Part shown: piece by piece, positions 22,223-31,658 of the stretch
Position numbering within the stretch: the first letter of the stretch is position 1
Layout of the letters: each line of letters opens with the position of its first letter
Assembly: GCA_003049465.1 (NCBI GenBank)
Contig: PYSS01000080.1
Location: 143,205 to 186,331, forward strand
From: Magnaporthiopsis rhizophila
Lineage: Eukaryota > Ascomycota > Sordariomycetes > Magnaporthales > Magnaporthaceae
Direction of reading: 5' to 3'
Length of the DNA: 43,127 bases
Made by a program: the position numbers and the translations under genes
The notes under the pieces: model-generated
Told to the model about the DNA's origin: nothing
What the model saw: only the letters and a program-made list of their open reading frames with translations
Databases searched by the model: none

Positions 22223-25200
22223 GTTTGCGGCTTTGTTCCAGGCTAACAAGCTCCCCACCACGCAAGCTTGATCCCCAACGAAGACCCCAATAGGGCACGT
22301 CTTAAGAAGCAGCTGGCGGGCGTCGAGGTGTGCCGGGTGCGCGAAATTATGGTGGTTTGGGAGTTCACCAACCAGTGGGGCGAGACGAGGGGGAGCACGC
22401 CACAGCAAGTCGGCGCCATGCTGGACAACACGAAGGCGAACGCGCTTAGGGTGTATCTCAAGGAGAACGCGGTGATGGGCAGGCCGCCGCTTAAGCTCGT
22501 TGACGAACTGAAAGCGCTTTGCGGAATCGCCGACACATTGGGGACGTGCCTTTCCCACATCCTGGTGTCGGACAACCCCCGAGAGGTTGAGCGGGAGCTG
22601 ACGCGTGAGGGCCTGCTGGTGCCGGATGGTGACGACGATGACGACGACTGTGGTGACGATAATGGCGAGCCACAGGGGACCGCGCAGTGCGAGGACCTGC
22701 TAGCGCCAGGTGATGAAGATGGTGGTCCGGAGGTAGATCCGTATGATGCACTCCCATCTGCTGACGCCCTGGCCAACAGCGAGAGCCACTACGGTGGCGA
22801 CAGCCCCAACGTGACGCAGGCGGGCCGTGGAGCAGCTCCCGGCGGTGGCCCCGAGAATCCGGAGCGGCGAGGCCTGGCGGCGTTTACCAACCCCAAGAAG
22901 TGTCTAGGCGAGATCTCGCGGGGCGAGGTGTGCAACCCGGAGCCACCGAGGAACAAGAATTATTATTATGGAAGTGGCGCGCGGCACGTGCCGATGCTGG
23001 TGTCGCCTCTTGAGGACATCTATGAGAACGAGGAACGCCGGTTTGCGGCGGAGCTATATGTGAGTTTCCCTCGACTTCTTATTGATCTACGGCAGCCGAT
23101 GGATAGCTGCTCATACAGCCTGAGCAGGTCAGCGACTTCCTCTCGAGAACGTTCCCGGACGACTACGTGCCACAGAAACATTGGACGAGCCGCATGCGCA
23201 GCCGGGCGGGCCACAAGCCGGTCAAGGGCTCGCTGGACCCTAGTGTCTCGACCTTTACGCTGGATGACTCCAGCGGGCAGCTCAAGCGGTTTCTGGAGCG
23301 CCACGGACACCACCGGGTCCAGGCTCTCGCTGACGGCTCCAAGTTCCACATCCAAGTCGTGTTTTCCATGGGGTCGGCCGGCGCGTCATTTCAGATCAAA
23401 GCAGCCCAAGTCCGCAAGGTAAGGGATAATATTTACTACCTTGTCCAGCCGCTGCACCGACTAACGACCTCAAACCCAGGCCGAGAACCTCACCCTCTCC
23501 TCCCACACCCGCAAACGGTCGTACTCGGAGATATACCTGCTCGCCCTCGTCTGCAACCTGGACGCGCAGCCGACCGTAGCGCTTTTCGCCGACCCTTGGC
23601 AGATCAAACTCGACGGCGTCCTCGCTCTCAACACGCACAGCACCTTCGAGGGCCACTTCCGCGAGACACCACCAGTGCTCTACACCGAGCGAAGCCACGA
23701 CGACGGCCACGACCACAGCCTCGCCGCCACACCATCTCTCGACCACCACCACAACCAACAACAGCCGACCCTCTACCAGTACAAACCCCTCCAGCACGGC
23801 GAAATCCGCGTCATCCACCTCGACGCCGACCCCAACCCCTCAGCCCCCTTAACCGGCTCAATCCAGCACATCCGCCTCAACACACACATCCCACCCTCCT
23901 TCTGGGCCGTCTCCTACGTCTGGGGCGCCCCCGCCACCTCCTCCTCTTCCGCGCAACACTCCCTGCAAACCCCGTCAGGCGAAATCATCCAGCTCACCCT
24001 CTCCCTCTCGCTGGCGCTGCGCGCCCTCCGCGACAAGGGCGCCGTGTCCATCCCTCTCTGGGCAGACGCGGTGTGCATCAACCAATCCGATGCGCGCGAG
24101 AAGGCTTTGCAGGTACGCGCGATGCGGGATGTGTTCGGCCGGGCGGAGCGGGTGGTGGGGTGGCTTGGGCCCGAGTACGAGGGGAGCGCGGAGGCGGTGG
24201 AGATGGTCAAGGCCGCGGCAAAAAATAAGTGGCGGGTCGGCGGGGATCTAGGGGCGTTAGATTTGTTGTTAAAGAGGCCGTGGTTTGCGCGGGCGTGGAT
24301 TGTGCAGGAGGTGGTGTTGGCAAGGGAGATGGTGCTCATGTGCGGGGCGAGAGCCGAGGTTAGGTGGGAGGAATTCTTGGAGGGATTGGTGGCGTGCGAG
24401 GCGGCGCTGGGTGCTGGTGGTGGTACCGCATATGGCGGCGGGCTGTTGTTGCGTGCCGGGCCGGCGTTCGCGCTCGGGATGGCGCGAGACAAGAGGCAGA
24501 GGAGCCGGGGACCGGGGCCGGGCCTGTTGGAGCTTCTGGAGCTGTTTGCGGACACGCGGGCGACTAGGGAGGTCGACAAGCTGTTTGCCATGCTGGGCAT
24601 GGCCGAGGACGCGGACAGTGAGGTGTTCAACCCAGACTACGACTCGCCGCTCGAGGACGTGGTGCGGCGCTACGCCGAGGGCTTCGTGACCAACGGCCAG
24701 GCCGTGGAGCTGCTGTACCGGGCCGGGTCGGCCAAGTCGTATCCCTTCTGCTCGTGGATCCCGCGCTGGACGAACGGCGACTTCCCGCTGACCATTTCGA
24801 CGTGGGCGGCGGTGGGCGGCGAGTTCCAGGCCGGGCGCCGCGTGCCGCCGTCGGCGCAGCTGCCCTTCCCGGGGTACCTGTGGATGCGCGGGTTCGCGGT
24901 AGACACGATCCAGCAGACGCAAGGTGTGCGCATGGGCGACGGCTGGGTGCTGTACTGCACCGCGGCGCTGGCCGACTTCCAGCGGCTGCTGAGCTACTAC
25001 TCAGACGGTTACCCGACGGGCGAGACGGCTGACGACCTGCTGCTGCGGCTGCCCATCGGCAACGCGCGGCGTCCGCACCTGGAGACGGTGGCCGACCGGC
25101 TGCAGTCTTACCGTGACGTCGCCCGGGCCGGCAGCGCCGCCACCGAGGGGACGAAGGACACCGCCGACTCGGAGTGGCCGGTGAACCTGCGCAGCGTCGT

Positions 25201-25555
25201 GCTCGGGCTGGGCTTCGTCAGCTCGGTGAAAAAGCCGCAGGCGCCCCCGGCCATGGACGCCGCGACGCAGGCCACCTCGACCGACTACTGGCGCACGGCA
25301 GCGGCTCTCTCGAACCGACTCGGCGGGGCCGTATTTTGCGGCACCGAGAAGCGCTACGTCGGGCTCGTGCCCGCGGCGGCGCGGCCGGGCGACCGCATCT
25401 GTCTCTTGCACGGTGCCAAGGTCCCGTTCGTGCTGCGGCCGGTCAATATTGCCAAGGGCGTGTACCGGCTCATCGGGGAGGCCTACATCCACGGCATAAT
25501 GCACAGCCAGGCCGCTGGGCAGGGGCCCAAGGACGAGGGGTTTATCCTGTCGTAG
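18368..25555 (+). CDS. Hsp90/sacsin-type ATPase - NO VEIN-like - HET domain fusion protein
   Basis: Six exons (18368-18792, 18866-21433, 21518-22144, 22267-23059, 23128-23418, 23480-25555) keep phase and give 2259 residues. Residues 120-240 form a GHKL/Hsp90-type ATPase of the sacsin/NO VEIN kind: the N-box reads LLEIFQNADDN (Asn 161, Asp 163-164), then DTNEIGF (188-194) and GEKGIGFKAVF (226-236). A long middle region lacks named motifs and has an acidic stretch near 1328-1340 (GDDDDDDCGDD). Residues about 1472-1640 (FPDDYVPQKHW, AQVRKAENL, EIYLLALV, FADPWQI) resemble the C-terminal region of fungal NO VEIN-like proteins. From about 1672 a HET domain follows: FWAVSYVWGAP, LWADAVCINQSD, AERVVGWLG, PWFARAWIVQEVVLA, then a tail to GDRICLLHGAKVPFVLRP. 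The NO VEIN-like part and HET lie in one uninterrupted exon, so the fusion does not depend on splice choice. Inferred role: ATP-dependent sensor or switch controlling a HET death effector. The start is the first ATG in frame; a later one at 18680 is possible. Confidence 0.88.
18585..18634 (+). repeat. 30-bp spaced direct repeat in exon 1
   Basis: The 20-base segment starting ATCGTCAACAGCC occurs at 18585 and again at 18615. In frame it encodes RQQPMAV and RQQPMAM in the low-complexity N terminus of the ATPase-HET protein. Confidence 0.7.
22188..22221 (+). repeat. 34-base poly-T tract inside an intron
   Basis: The run lies in the third intron of the ATPase-HET gene (22145-22266), between the donor and a GCTAAC branch-site candidate at about 22242. 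It lengthens the intron and adds a strong polypyrimidine tract. Exact length should be treated as uncertain. Confidence 0.85.
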
Positions 25556-26249
25556 GTGCCAGAGGAGGAGTCGATTGGCTTGTTGGCCTGCCGCGGCCAC
25601 AGGGGGCGGATGGAAAATGGAAGGCGTATATGTAGAAACGGCGTAGTTCCTATGCCATAAAGCACTTCGAGTCGGAGATAGGAGCAAGGAGTGACCTAGG
25701 GTATCCGGCTCCGCGAAACCGATTTTCGAAAGCGCGCGACCAGGCGCGCCAAACGCAGTCGCCTGCATCCAACAACCGTCTCGTTGCCACATCCACAATA
25801 TGGCCTCCTTACTGCCTCGTGACTGGCACATGATGCAGCTGGGAAACCAGAGTGAGGAAATAAATTCCCCGACCTGGGAATCAGGGGTGCTTGGCCATCC
25901 CAGTTGTGGAGAAGGCCTAACAGAGTTCCGTAATCGCCCTGCATGCACACGTATAACATGATATATGTCAAGAAAAACAAGGTGGCCCCGAGTTGAAACA
26001 TGCCACAAGGTGGCCAGTGTATCTTTCTGCTGAATTGGCGGCCTCTATCATACGTCCGGCTTAGCGTCTGTTAGTCGCAGCCCACTCATCGGTTAGGCAT
26101 GTCTTCATGTAGTACCAGATTGCGGCTTTCATCGGCCCGTTCCCACTAACCAGGCGACAAGCCGGTGGCAGTTCCTGCCACCACTAGTTCGAGCTCCTTC
26201 AACGTCCCGTTTTCACTTCATGCGACTAGCCACGCATCTTCCCGTGTCG
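25556..26249. other. convergent intergenic region, nothing recognised
   Basis: It separates the 3' ends of the ATPase-HET gene and the small membrane-protein gene. A long minus-strand open frame crosses it (to 26008), but this is the antisense of the HET exon extended by chance. Confidence 0.45.
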
Positions 26250-26627
26250 TCATCTCCTGGTGTTCCGTTCCTGCTCGTTCGCCGACGGCTTCCTGAACCC
26301 GAGGAGCTCGCCCACGACGCCTCCCGGCTTGGGCACTGGACATTCCCTCTTTGTTGCGCCGGCCGGGTGTGCTGGTGGTGGTTCAACGGGGGCGTTCATG
26401 GCGTCAAACTGGACGATTCCGTCCTTGACCTCTGGATCCTGAGGCTTCCTCCGACGGCGGCGCCTGCCGTTTGCGTCGACCGAAATCTCGCCGTCGAGAA
26501 ACGCCTTCCTCGGCGCCGGGCAGGGTAGGACGTGCGGCAGGGCCACGACGAAGAAGCTGGCGAAGACGGTGGTCATGAAGAGGGACGAGGTCATGCGTGA
26601 CCGTGGATGGAGGTGTGGTGGCGCCAT
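26250..26627 (-). CDS. short conserved fungal membrane protein
   Basis: Single exon, 125 residues from ATG 26627; a second ATG at 26594 (MTSSLFMTT) is an equally plausible start and removes only 11 residues. One hydrophobic segment (about residues 13-35) ends in HVLPCPAPR, followed by a basic stretch (RRRRRRKPQDPE) and a C-terminal CPVPKPGGVVGELLGF block. The layout of N-terminal membrane anchor, Arg-rich stretch and conserved PKPGG...GELLGF end is one I associate with an uncharacterised short protein of filamentous ascomycetes; no catalytic motif is visible. It is divergent from the PPG1-type phosphatase gene, with 725 bp between the starts. Membrane location is inferred and function unknown. 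Confidence 0.68.
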   Translation of the reverse strand: MAPPHLHPRSRMTSSLFMTTVFASFFVVALPHVLPCPAPRKAFLDGEISVDANGRRRRRRKPQDPEVKDGIVQFDAMNAPVEPPPAHPAGATKRECPVPKPGGVVGELLGFRKPSANEQERNTRR

Positions 26628-27352
26628 GGGGAAGAGGCGGCGCGGGCGATTGGCATCCACGGTCAGGCGCAAGGCGAGCTTGTCGTCGTCGTCGTCGTCG
26701 CGCTGGTTTTCTTTCCGTCATGCGTCAGGTCAGCGCCGAATGCCAGCGTCTGGGACAAAGGCCAACACATACGAACAGACTGGTTATACCAGGTATTCTG
26801 GCGTCGGCATCGCAGTGGTCCTATATTGAGGGCATCTAGCTCCCAAATCGCCGCAAAGCGGGTTGGTTTCTCTCTTGGGTCGGCCGGCAGTTGGCTGTGG
26901 AGGGGCTTGAGCCAATATCCTGATAAAAGTTGGAGCTCTTTGGAATTGAGGGGCTCTCATTGGTCAAACTCGAAAGTTTAGGCGCAAACAACCCAAAGCC
27001 ACAGGCAGCTCCGCGCGCCACAACTTGAGCCACATATGCACGACCTTTAGTTAGGTGGGGCCAATAACATCATCTTGTCGCACCAACCGCTGCGCGCGAC
27101 GGGAACAGCCCGCGCGACACAAAGCCGCGTTTCCGCAACCGATCGCGGCGAGAACAAAAAAAAAATTCGGAAAATCATAGATACCGCCGCGCGCTTTGCA
27201 GCGCACCACTGGACAGAGCCCCGTTGCGCTTGTTTCACACAGGCGATTATTTCCCAACACCCAGATGGTCATGGCATGATTAGCTTGGTCAAACAACCAC
27301 CGCACTTCTCGTCCAAGACACTTCGCCGTGGACAGCAGCGCGATTCCTAAAG
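26628..27352. promoter_or_regulatory. divergent promoter region
   Basis: It lies between the starts of the small membrane-protein gene and the phosphatase gene. CCAAT pentamers occur at about 26911 and 27060, and in the opposite orientation (ATTGG) near 26958, as expected of housekeeping fungal promoters. No gene was seen in it. Confidence 0.4.
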
Positions 27353-28948
27353 ATGAGCGACCTTGACAGGCAAGCATGCGCCCCTCGTTTCTCAAGCCCC
27401 TCACCAGCCTAACTCTCCCCACGGCACCCCTCGCTAACGCACATATGCCGTCGCGCATCGCAGGGCTATCGCTCAGCTGCGGGCCTGCCGACCCATCCCT
27501 GAGCCCCAAGTCCGCGAGCTATGCATCAAGGCTAGGGAACTCCTCATCGAGGAGGGCAATGTGGTCACCGTTACCGCCCCTGTCACCGTGCGTACCGCCC
27601 TTACCCACCTGCCCTGGCGGTTGAGAAGCCGACGCGCACGACCCGGCCGCTAAACCATACCCTCCGTTGTGCTGTCTAGATATGCGGCGATATCCATGGC
27701 CAGTTCCACGACTTGATGGAGCTTTTCCGCGTCGGTGGTGACGTCCCTGATACAAACTACCTTTTCATGGGTGCGTCCACCTCTCACCCCGCCTTCCCCA
27801 AGAACTCGCGAGCCCCCGCTGGCGCTGTGCTCGATGCTGATATGCGATGCGCCCGTCCTCCAGGTGACTTTGTCGACCGCGGCTTCTACTCACTCGAATC
27901 CTTCCTTCTCCTCCTGTGCCTCAAGGTCCGATATCCCGATCGCATGACCCTTATTCGCGGGAACCATGAGTCCCGGCAAATCACGACCGTGTACGGCTTC
28001 TACGACGAGTGTCTGCGCAAATACGGCAGCGCCAATGTGTGGCGGTACTGCTGCGACGTATTCGACTACCTAGCCCTCGGCGCCATCGTACTGGGAGCCT
28101 CAAACCAGCTCGGCTCCCCGAACCACTCGGTACCGGCCCAGGATTACGCAGATAAGGACTGCGAGATCGAGGTGTGCAATGCCGACGGTGATATAATTAC
28201 GCGTTTTTCCCGTCAGCAGCGCCCCGAGCCGGCCGAAGGTGAGCAGCAGCAGGACAGCCGCAACGGCGGCGCGCCGTCACCAGAGGGTTCCTCCTCGGCC
28301 GCCGGACCGACGGGGACCCCGTCCAAGACGGGCCCGCCAGGCAGCGGGGCGTCCGGGTCGAGCGGGGGCACCGTGGGCAACCCCGCGGGTGCGGTGCTGT
28401 GCGTGCACGGAGGGCTGAGCCCGCTGATCGACACCATGGATAAGATCCGGCTGCTCGACCGCAAGCAGGAGGTCCCGCACGACGGCGCCATGTGCGACCT
28501 GCTCTGGTCGGACCCGGACGACATTGACGGCTGGGGCCTCTCGCCGCGCGGCGCCGGCTACTTGTTTGGCAATGATATCGTCAAGGTCTTCAACCACCGC
28601 AACGACCTCAGCCTCATCGCGCGCGCGCACCAGCTCGTCATGGAAGGGTTCAAGGAGATGTTCGACGCCAGCATCGTCACCGTCTGGTCCGCGCCCAACT
28701 ACTGCTACCGCTGCGGCAACGTGGCCGCCCTGCTCGAGCTGAGCGAGGACGAGTCCGGCCAGGGCGTCTTCTCGCGCAGCAACGGCGATGTCAACCGCAG
28801 CCACGGCGGCTGGGGCCAGGGCGCCCTCATGGAGCAGGAGGCCGAGATGCGCGTCGGGCCCGCTCGTCGCTACCGTGTCTTCCAGGCGGCTCCCCAGGAC
28901 TCTCGCGGTATGCCGGCGAAGAAGCCAGTGGCCGATTATTTCCTGTGA
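27353..28948 (+). CDS. ppg1: PP2A-like serine/threonine protein phosphatase, PPG1 type
   Basis: Exons 27353-27369, 27464-27587, 27680-27770 and 27864-28948 give 438 residues in phase. The N terminus reads MSDLDRAIAQLRACRPIPEPQ. The metal-binding catalytic motifs of the PPP family are present: CGDIHGQFHDL, MGDFVDRGFYS, IRGNHESRQ, later CVHGGLSP and WSAPNYCYRCGN. The C terminus KKPVADYFL carries the DYFL end that PP2A-like enzymes have as carboxymethylation signal. Sequence such as DECLRKYGSANVWRYCCDVFDYLALGAIV favours PPG1 over PP2A or SIT4. It removes phosphate from Ser/Thr residues in the cytosol; PPG1 acts within the Far/STRIPAK complex in yeast. The first intron has a GC donor (AG|GCAAGC). 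A low-complexity insert of about 50-60 residues (Gly/Ser/Pro/Gln-rich) interrupts the catalytic core just before AVLCVHGG. Confidence 0.93.
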
Positions 28949-29323
28949 GGAGTATATATTGTATGTCTTGTGTCCATTGTGGGTCTGTCGGCGCAAGGAG
29001 GCGCAACAAGACGCAGCTCGAGCGCTTTTTTCATCACCTTTCTTGCTGTCTTTTCTCTTCATGACAATTACGGAGCACGGCGTTTTCTCAGACAATTTAT
29101 GATTAGGTTGTTTGTAGAGCGAGTACAGGACAGTAAATACCATCTATACCCTAGCCCTGTGTGAGCAAAGATGACACTTTCACCAGGGATCCGGATGTTA
29201 AAGCATCGGTGTGGTAGGGAAGTGATTGCAGTAGCAGTTCATTCTCGGTATAGATTTTGTCAGATTCATGTTCACTTTCGGTCCAGTATTTCTCAGCAAA
29301 ACTGTTGTGTCTTCAATATCCAG

Positions 29324-29479
29324 CGTCCAGCCAGCCACGACTACGGCGCGATAAGGACGCCCGTCTTCCCTCGTCAAAACGGCCCTATCCTGTCTATCCC
29401 CAACGATAGAAAAGATAGGAGCATTTCGACGAGGAACGACGGGCGTCCTTATCGCACCGTAGTCGTGGCTGGCTGGACG
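29324..29479. repeat. 156-bp near-perfect palindrome (hairpin/foldback element)
   Basis: The left arm 29324-29365 (starting CGTCCAGCCAGCCACGAC) and right arm 29438-29479 are reverse complements over 42 bases with one mismatch (a transition). Pairing continues less perfectly through the inner 72 bases (CCTCGTC...CTATC against its complement), so the whole segment could fold into one long hairpin. It encodes nothing. Candidates are a miniature inverted-repeat (MITE-like) element or a hairpin-RNA locus. No target-site duplication is obvious: the flanks are CAG on the left and TCTG on the right. Confidence 0.8.
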
Positions 29480-29825
29480 TCTGCACCCACCACCGCTGCT
29501 CCTGCCGCTGCTGCTCGTCCCGCTTGGGCAGGAGGGCGACGCTGAAGCAGTCCAGTACCGTCTGCTCCGAGCCACGGATGCAAGCGCAGGCGCACATTCG
29601 ACCGAGGTGACGACGACGACGCCATGTTTGATGCCCCAGCTCAAGGGTTTCAAACTTGGGCGGCGGCGGGCAGTGTCGCTTCAACCTCGTACACGACGGT
29701 TGCCGCTGCTGCTGCTGCGGCGCCGGCGCCGGCGGGGGGTCCACGGCGTGTAGAAGGTGTTGCTCGCAGAACTTGACGGGCTGGTTAGACGCGGCGGGAA
29801 ACTCTCGCAGCACGAACTCGCCGAG
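29460..29825 (-). pseudogene. possible coding remnant beside the hairpin
   Basis: A minus-strand open frame reads LGEFVLREFPAASNQPVKFCEQHLL, then a Pro/Gln-rich stretch, CPPPPKFETLELGHQ and CACIRGSEQTVLDCFSVALLP, before running into the hairpin. The residue pattern looks protein-like, but there is no ATG start (a TGA lies just upstream), no recognised family, and the hairpin supplies the end. It could be the remains of a gene interrupted by the element, or chance. Confidence 0.22.
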
Positions 29826-30377
29826 ACGCCGGCCTGCTGCTCAGGAATGGGCCGTCCCATCTCCAGTTCGAGGACAAGAGGAGGGTCGGATGCGGGGCAC
29901 GTCGGACTGATTGACTGAGCTTCCCAGGGCCGCGACAGTGATGGTGTGGTCGATCGGGGCTCTCCTCGGGAACGGCGCGGCAGCCGGTCTTGCGGGGCTT
30001 CTTGATCTTCCTGGCTGCGGCGACGGTGCTGAGACCGTCGCCGTCGCCGTCGACTGAGCAGCGCCTTTCTTTCCCCCAACGCCGTGGAGGTGGCATGTAG
30101 CCTGGACATACCGTCCCAACGGCGTGGCGTCGTGGCAGAACTACCTCGACAGGCGCCTGCCTGCGTGCGCCCTGTGATCAGGGCTCACATCAACAGCTGA
30201 TCCAGGGGATTATTATCCCACTGTGTAAAAATGCTGCTGATGTGATATATAATGATGCTGAACAGATATATATAGTAGGAAGACGACATAAGGAAAAGGA
30301 GACTGGGCTATATACCCCAACCAGTTGGGTCGTTCACTCAAGCACAGCAACAAACCCCCCCAGGTCCTCCGTCCTTC

Positions 30378-31658
30378 CTAAATCTCGTAAAAGTCCCCAT
30401 AGCCGCCACCGTCGACGCGCACGGGGCCGCGACCGGCGCAGCTACCACCACCGGCATCGCCAACGAAATCGCCAAACATGGACCTCGCCTCGAGCTCGTC
30501 GAGCAGCCCCTCCAGCCACTTGAGGTAGCGGGTGCAGTCGTCGGCGCTGTCCATGCCGAGGTTGTCGTCGCCGTACTCGAGCACGGGGAGGCCGTGGAAC
30601 GCGTCCAGCAGCCACTCGAGCTCGTCCGGCGGCGTGGCGTCGTCGTCGATCCGGCGCCTGATGGCCTCGCGCGCCACGCCGTGAGCCTCGCGCCGCCCGT
30701 GACCGTACACCACGAGCTGCTCGGCGATGTCGGTCATGAGCCGCACGTCCGCGTGGCTCGGGCTGCCGCCGCTGGCGGAGAGGAGGGCGCTGAGCCGCGC
30801 GGCGAGGGCTTGGAAGTCGCCGGTGCTGGTCGGGACGGGCACGTTTTTGTTGTCGGGCGCCGCAGGGGCTTGGGTTCGACGGGGACGAGGAGGAGGAGGA
30901 GGAGGAGGAGGAGGAGGAGGAGGAGGAGGAGGAGGAGGAGGAGGAGGAGGAGGAGGAGGAGGAGGAGGAGGAGGAGGAGGAGGAGGAGGAGGAGGAGGAG
31001 GAGGAGGAGGAGGAGGAGGAGGAGGAGGAGGAGGAGGAGGAGGAGGAGGAGGAGGAGGAGGAGGAGGAGGAGGAGGAGGAGGAGGAGGAGGAGGAGGAGG
31101 AGGAGGAGGAGGAGGAGGAGGAGGAGGAGGAGGAGGAGGAGGAGGAGGAGGAGGAGGAGGAGGAGGAGGAGGAGGAGGAGGAGGAGGAGGAGGAGGAGGA
31201 GGAGGAGGAGGAGGAGGAGGAGGAGGAGGAGGAGGAGCGGAAATCGGTCCAGCGGCGGGGACGGCGATGGCGGTCGAACGCCCGCCTCCCATAGCTGCTA
31301 GGCCTAGTTCCACTGCAGATGCGCCCTCTTGACCGCGGTTATTGATTGATGCTGCAAGAGGAGTGGTCGGCAGGATCCGTCTGTACTTTGCCGGAGGTGG
31401 CTCCGAGTTCGGGAAAGCGGCCTCGAAGATTTCGAAGCCTCGCTTGGTTGCCGGAGTGAATCCAGGAGTCGGACTGCCGCCTGCCAGGCCTGTTTTAGTT
31501 GTACCCGCGCCGCCTTGGCCGCGGTTGCTGAACGACGCTGCAGGAGCCAGAGGGAGGATCCGTCTGCACTTTGCCGGCAGTGATCCCCAGGCCAAAGAAG
31601 CGGCCTCGGAGATTGCGAGTCCTTGTAGCGTCTGTACAACTCCCGTTTTCTCAGTCAT
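30378..31658 (-). CDS. hypothetical protein with about 115 consecutive prolines
   Basis: Single exon, 426 residues from ATG 31658. Residues 1-140 contain two imperfect copies of one unit: AKCRRILPLAPAASFSNRGQGGA and, about 55 residues later, AKYRRILPTTPLAASINNRGQEGA. Residues about 142-257 are pure proline, encoded by the (AGG)n/(CCT)n tract. The C-terminal ~165 residues (DFQALAARLSALLSASG, LMTDIAEQLVVYGHGRRE, DDCTRYLKWLEGLLDELEAR) look like an ordinary helical domain, and the frame stays open on both sides of the tract, which argues for a real gene. A TATATATA element lies about 150 bp upstream. No known domain; the proline run should form a long rigid polyproline II rod that could bind profilin, SH3 or WW domains. 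Not recognised. Confidence 0.6.
   Translation of the reverse strand: MTEKTGVVQTLQGLAISEAASLAWGSLPAKCRRILPLAPAASFSNRGQGGAGTTKTGLAGGSPTPGFTPATKRGFEIFEAAFPNSEPPPAKYRRILPTTPLAASINNRGQEGASAVELGLAAMGGGRSTAIAVPAAGPISAPPPPPPPPPPPPPPPPPPPPPPPPPPPPPPPPPPPPPPPPPPPPPPPPPPPPPPPPPPPPPPPPPPPPPPPPPPPPPPPPPPPPPPPPPPPPPPPPPPPPPPPPPPPPPPPPPPPPRPRRTQAPAAPDNKNVPVPTSTGDFQALAARLSALLSASGGSPSHADVRLMTDIAEQLVVYGHGRREAHGVAREAIRRRIDDDATPPDELEWLLDAFHGLPVLEYGDDNLGMDSADDCTRYLKWLEGLLDELEARSMFGDFVGDAGGGSCAGRGPVRVDGGGYGDFYEI
30887..31237. repeat. (AGG)n microsatellite, about 116 units
   Basis: An uninterrupted 350-bp trinucleotide array lies inside the open frame of the poly-proline protein; the complementary strand is (CCT)n. 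No interrupting base is seen, implying a young or actively sliding repeat, or a collapsed or mis-sized assembly. Confidence 0.95.

Larger units (their letters stand above)
28949..30377. other. intergenic region with hairpin element
   Basis: It starts with the 3' flank of the phosphatase gene and contains the 156-bp inverted repeat at 29324-29479. No complete gene is seen; a possible coding remnant on the minus strand is listed separately. Confidence 0.45.

Noticed and set aside
25001..26008. 335-codon minus-strand frame
   Set aside because: It is antisense to the HET exon; GC-rich exons of this genome leave long antisense frames, and it has no motifs.
30594..31332. Long plus-strand open frames coding poly-Arg and poly-Gly
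   Set aside because: They are the other frames of the (AGG)n array. The minus-strand frame has ordinary protein sequence on both sides and a TATA element upstream.
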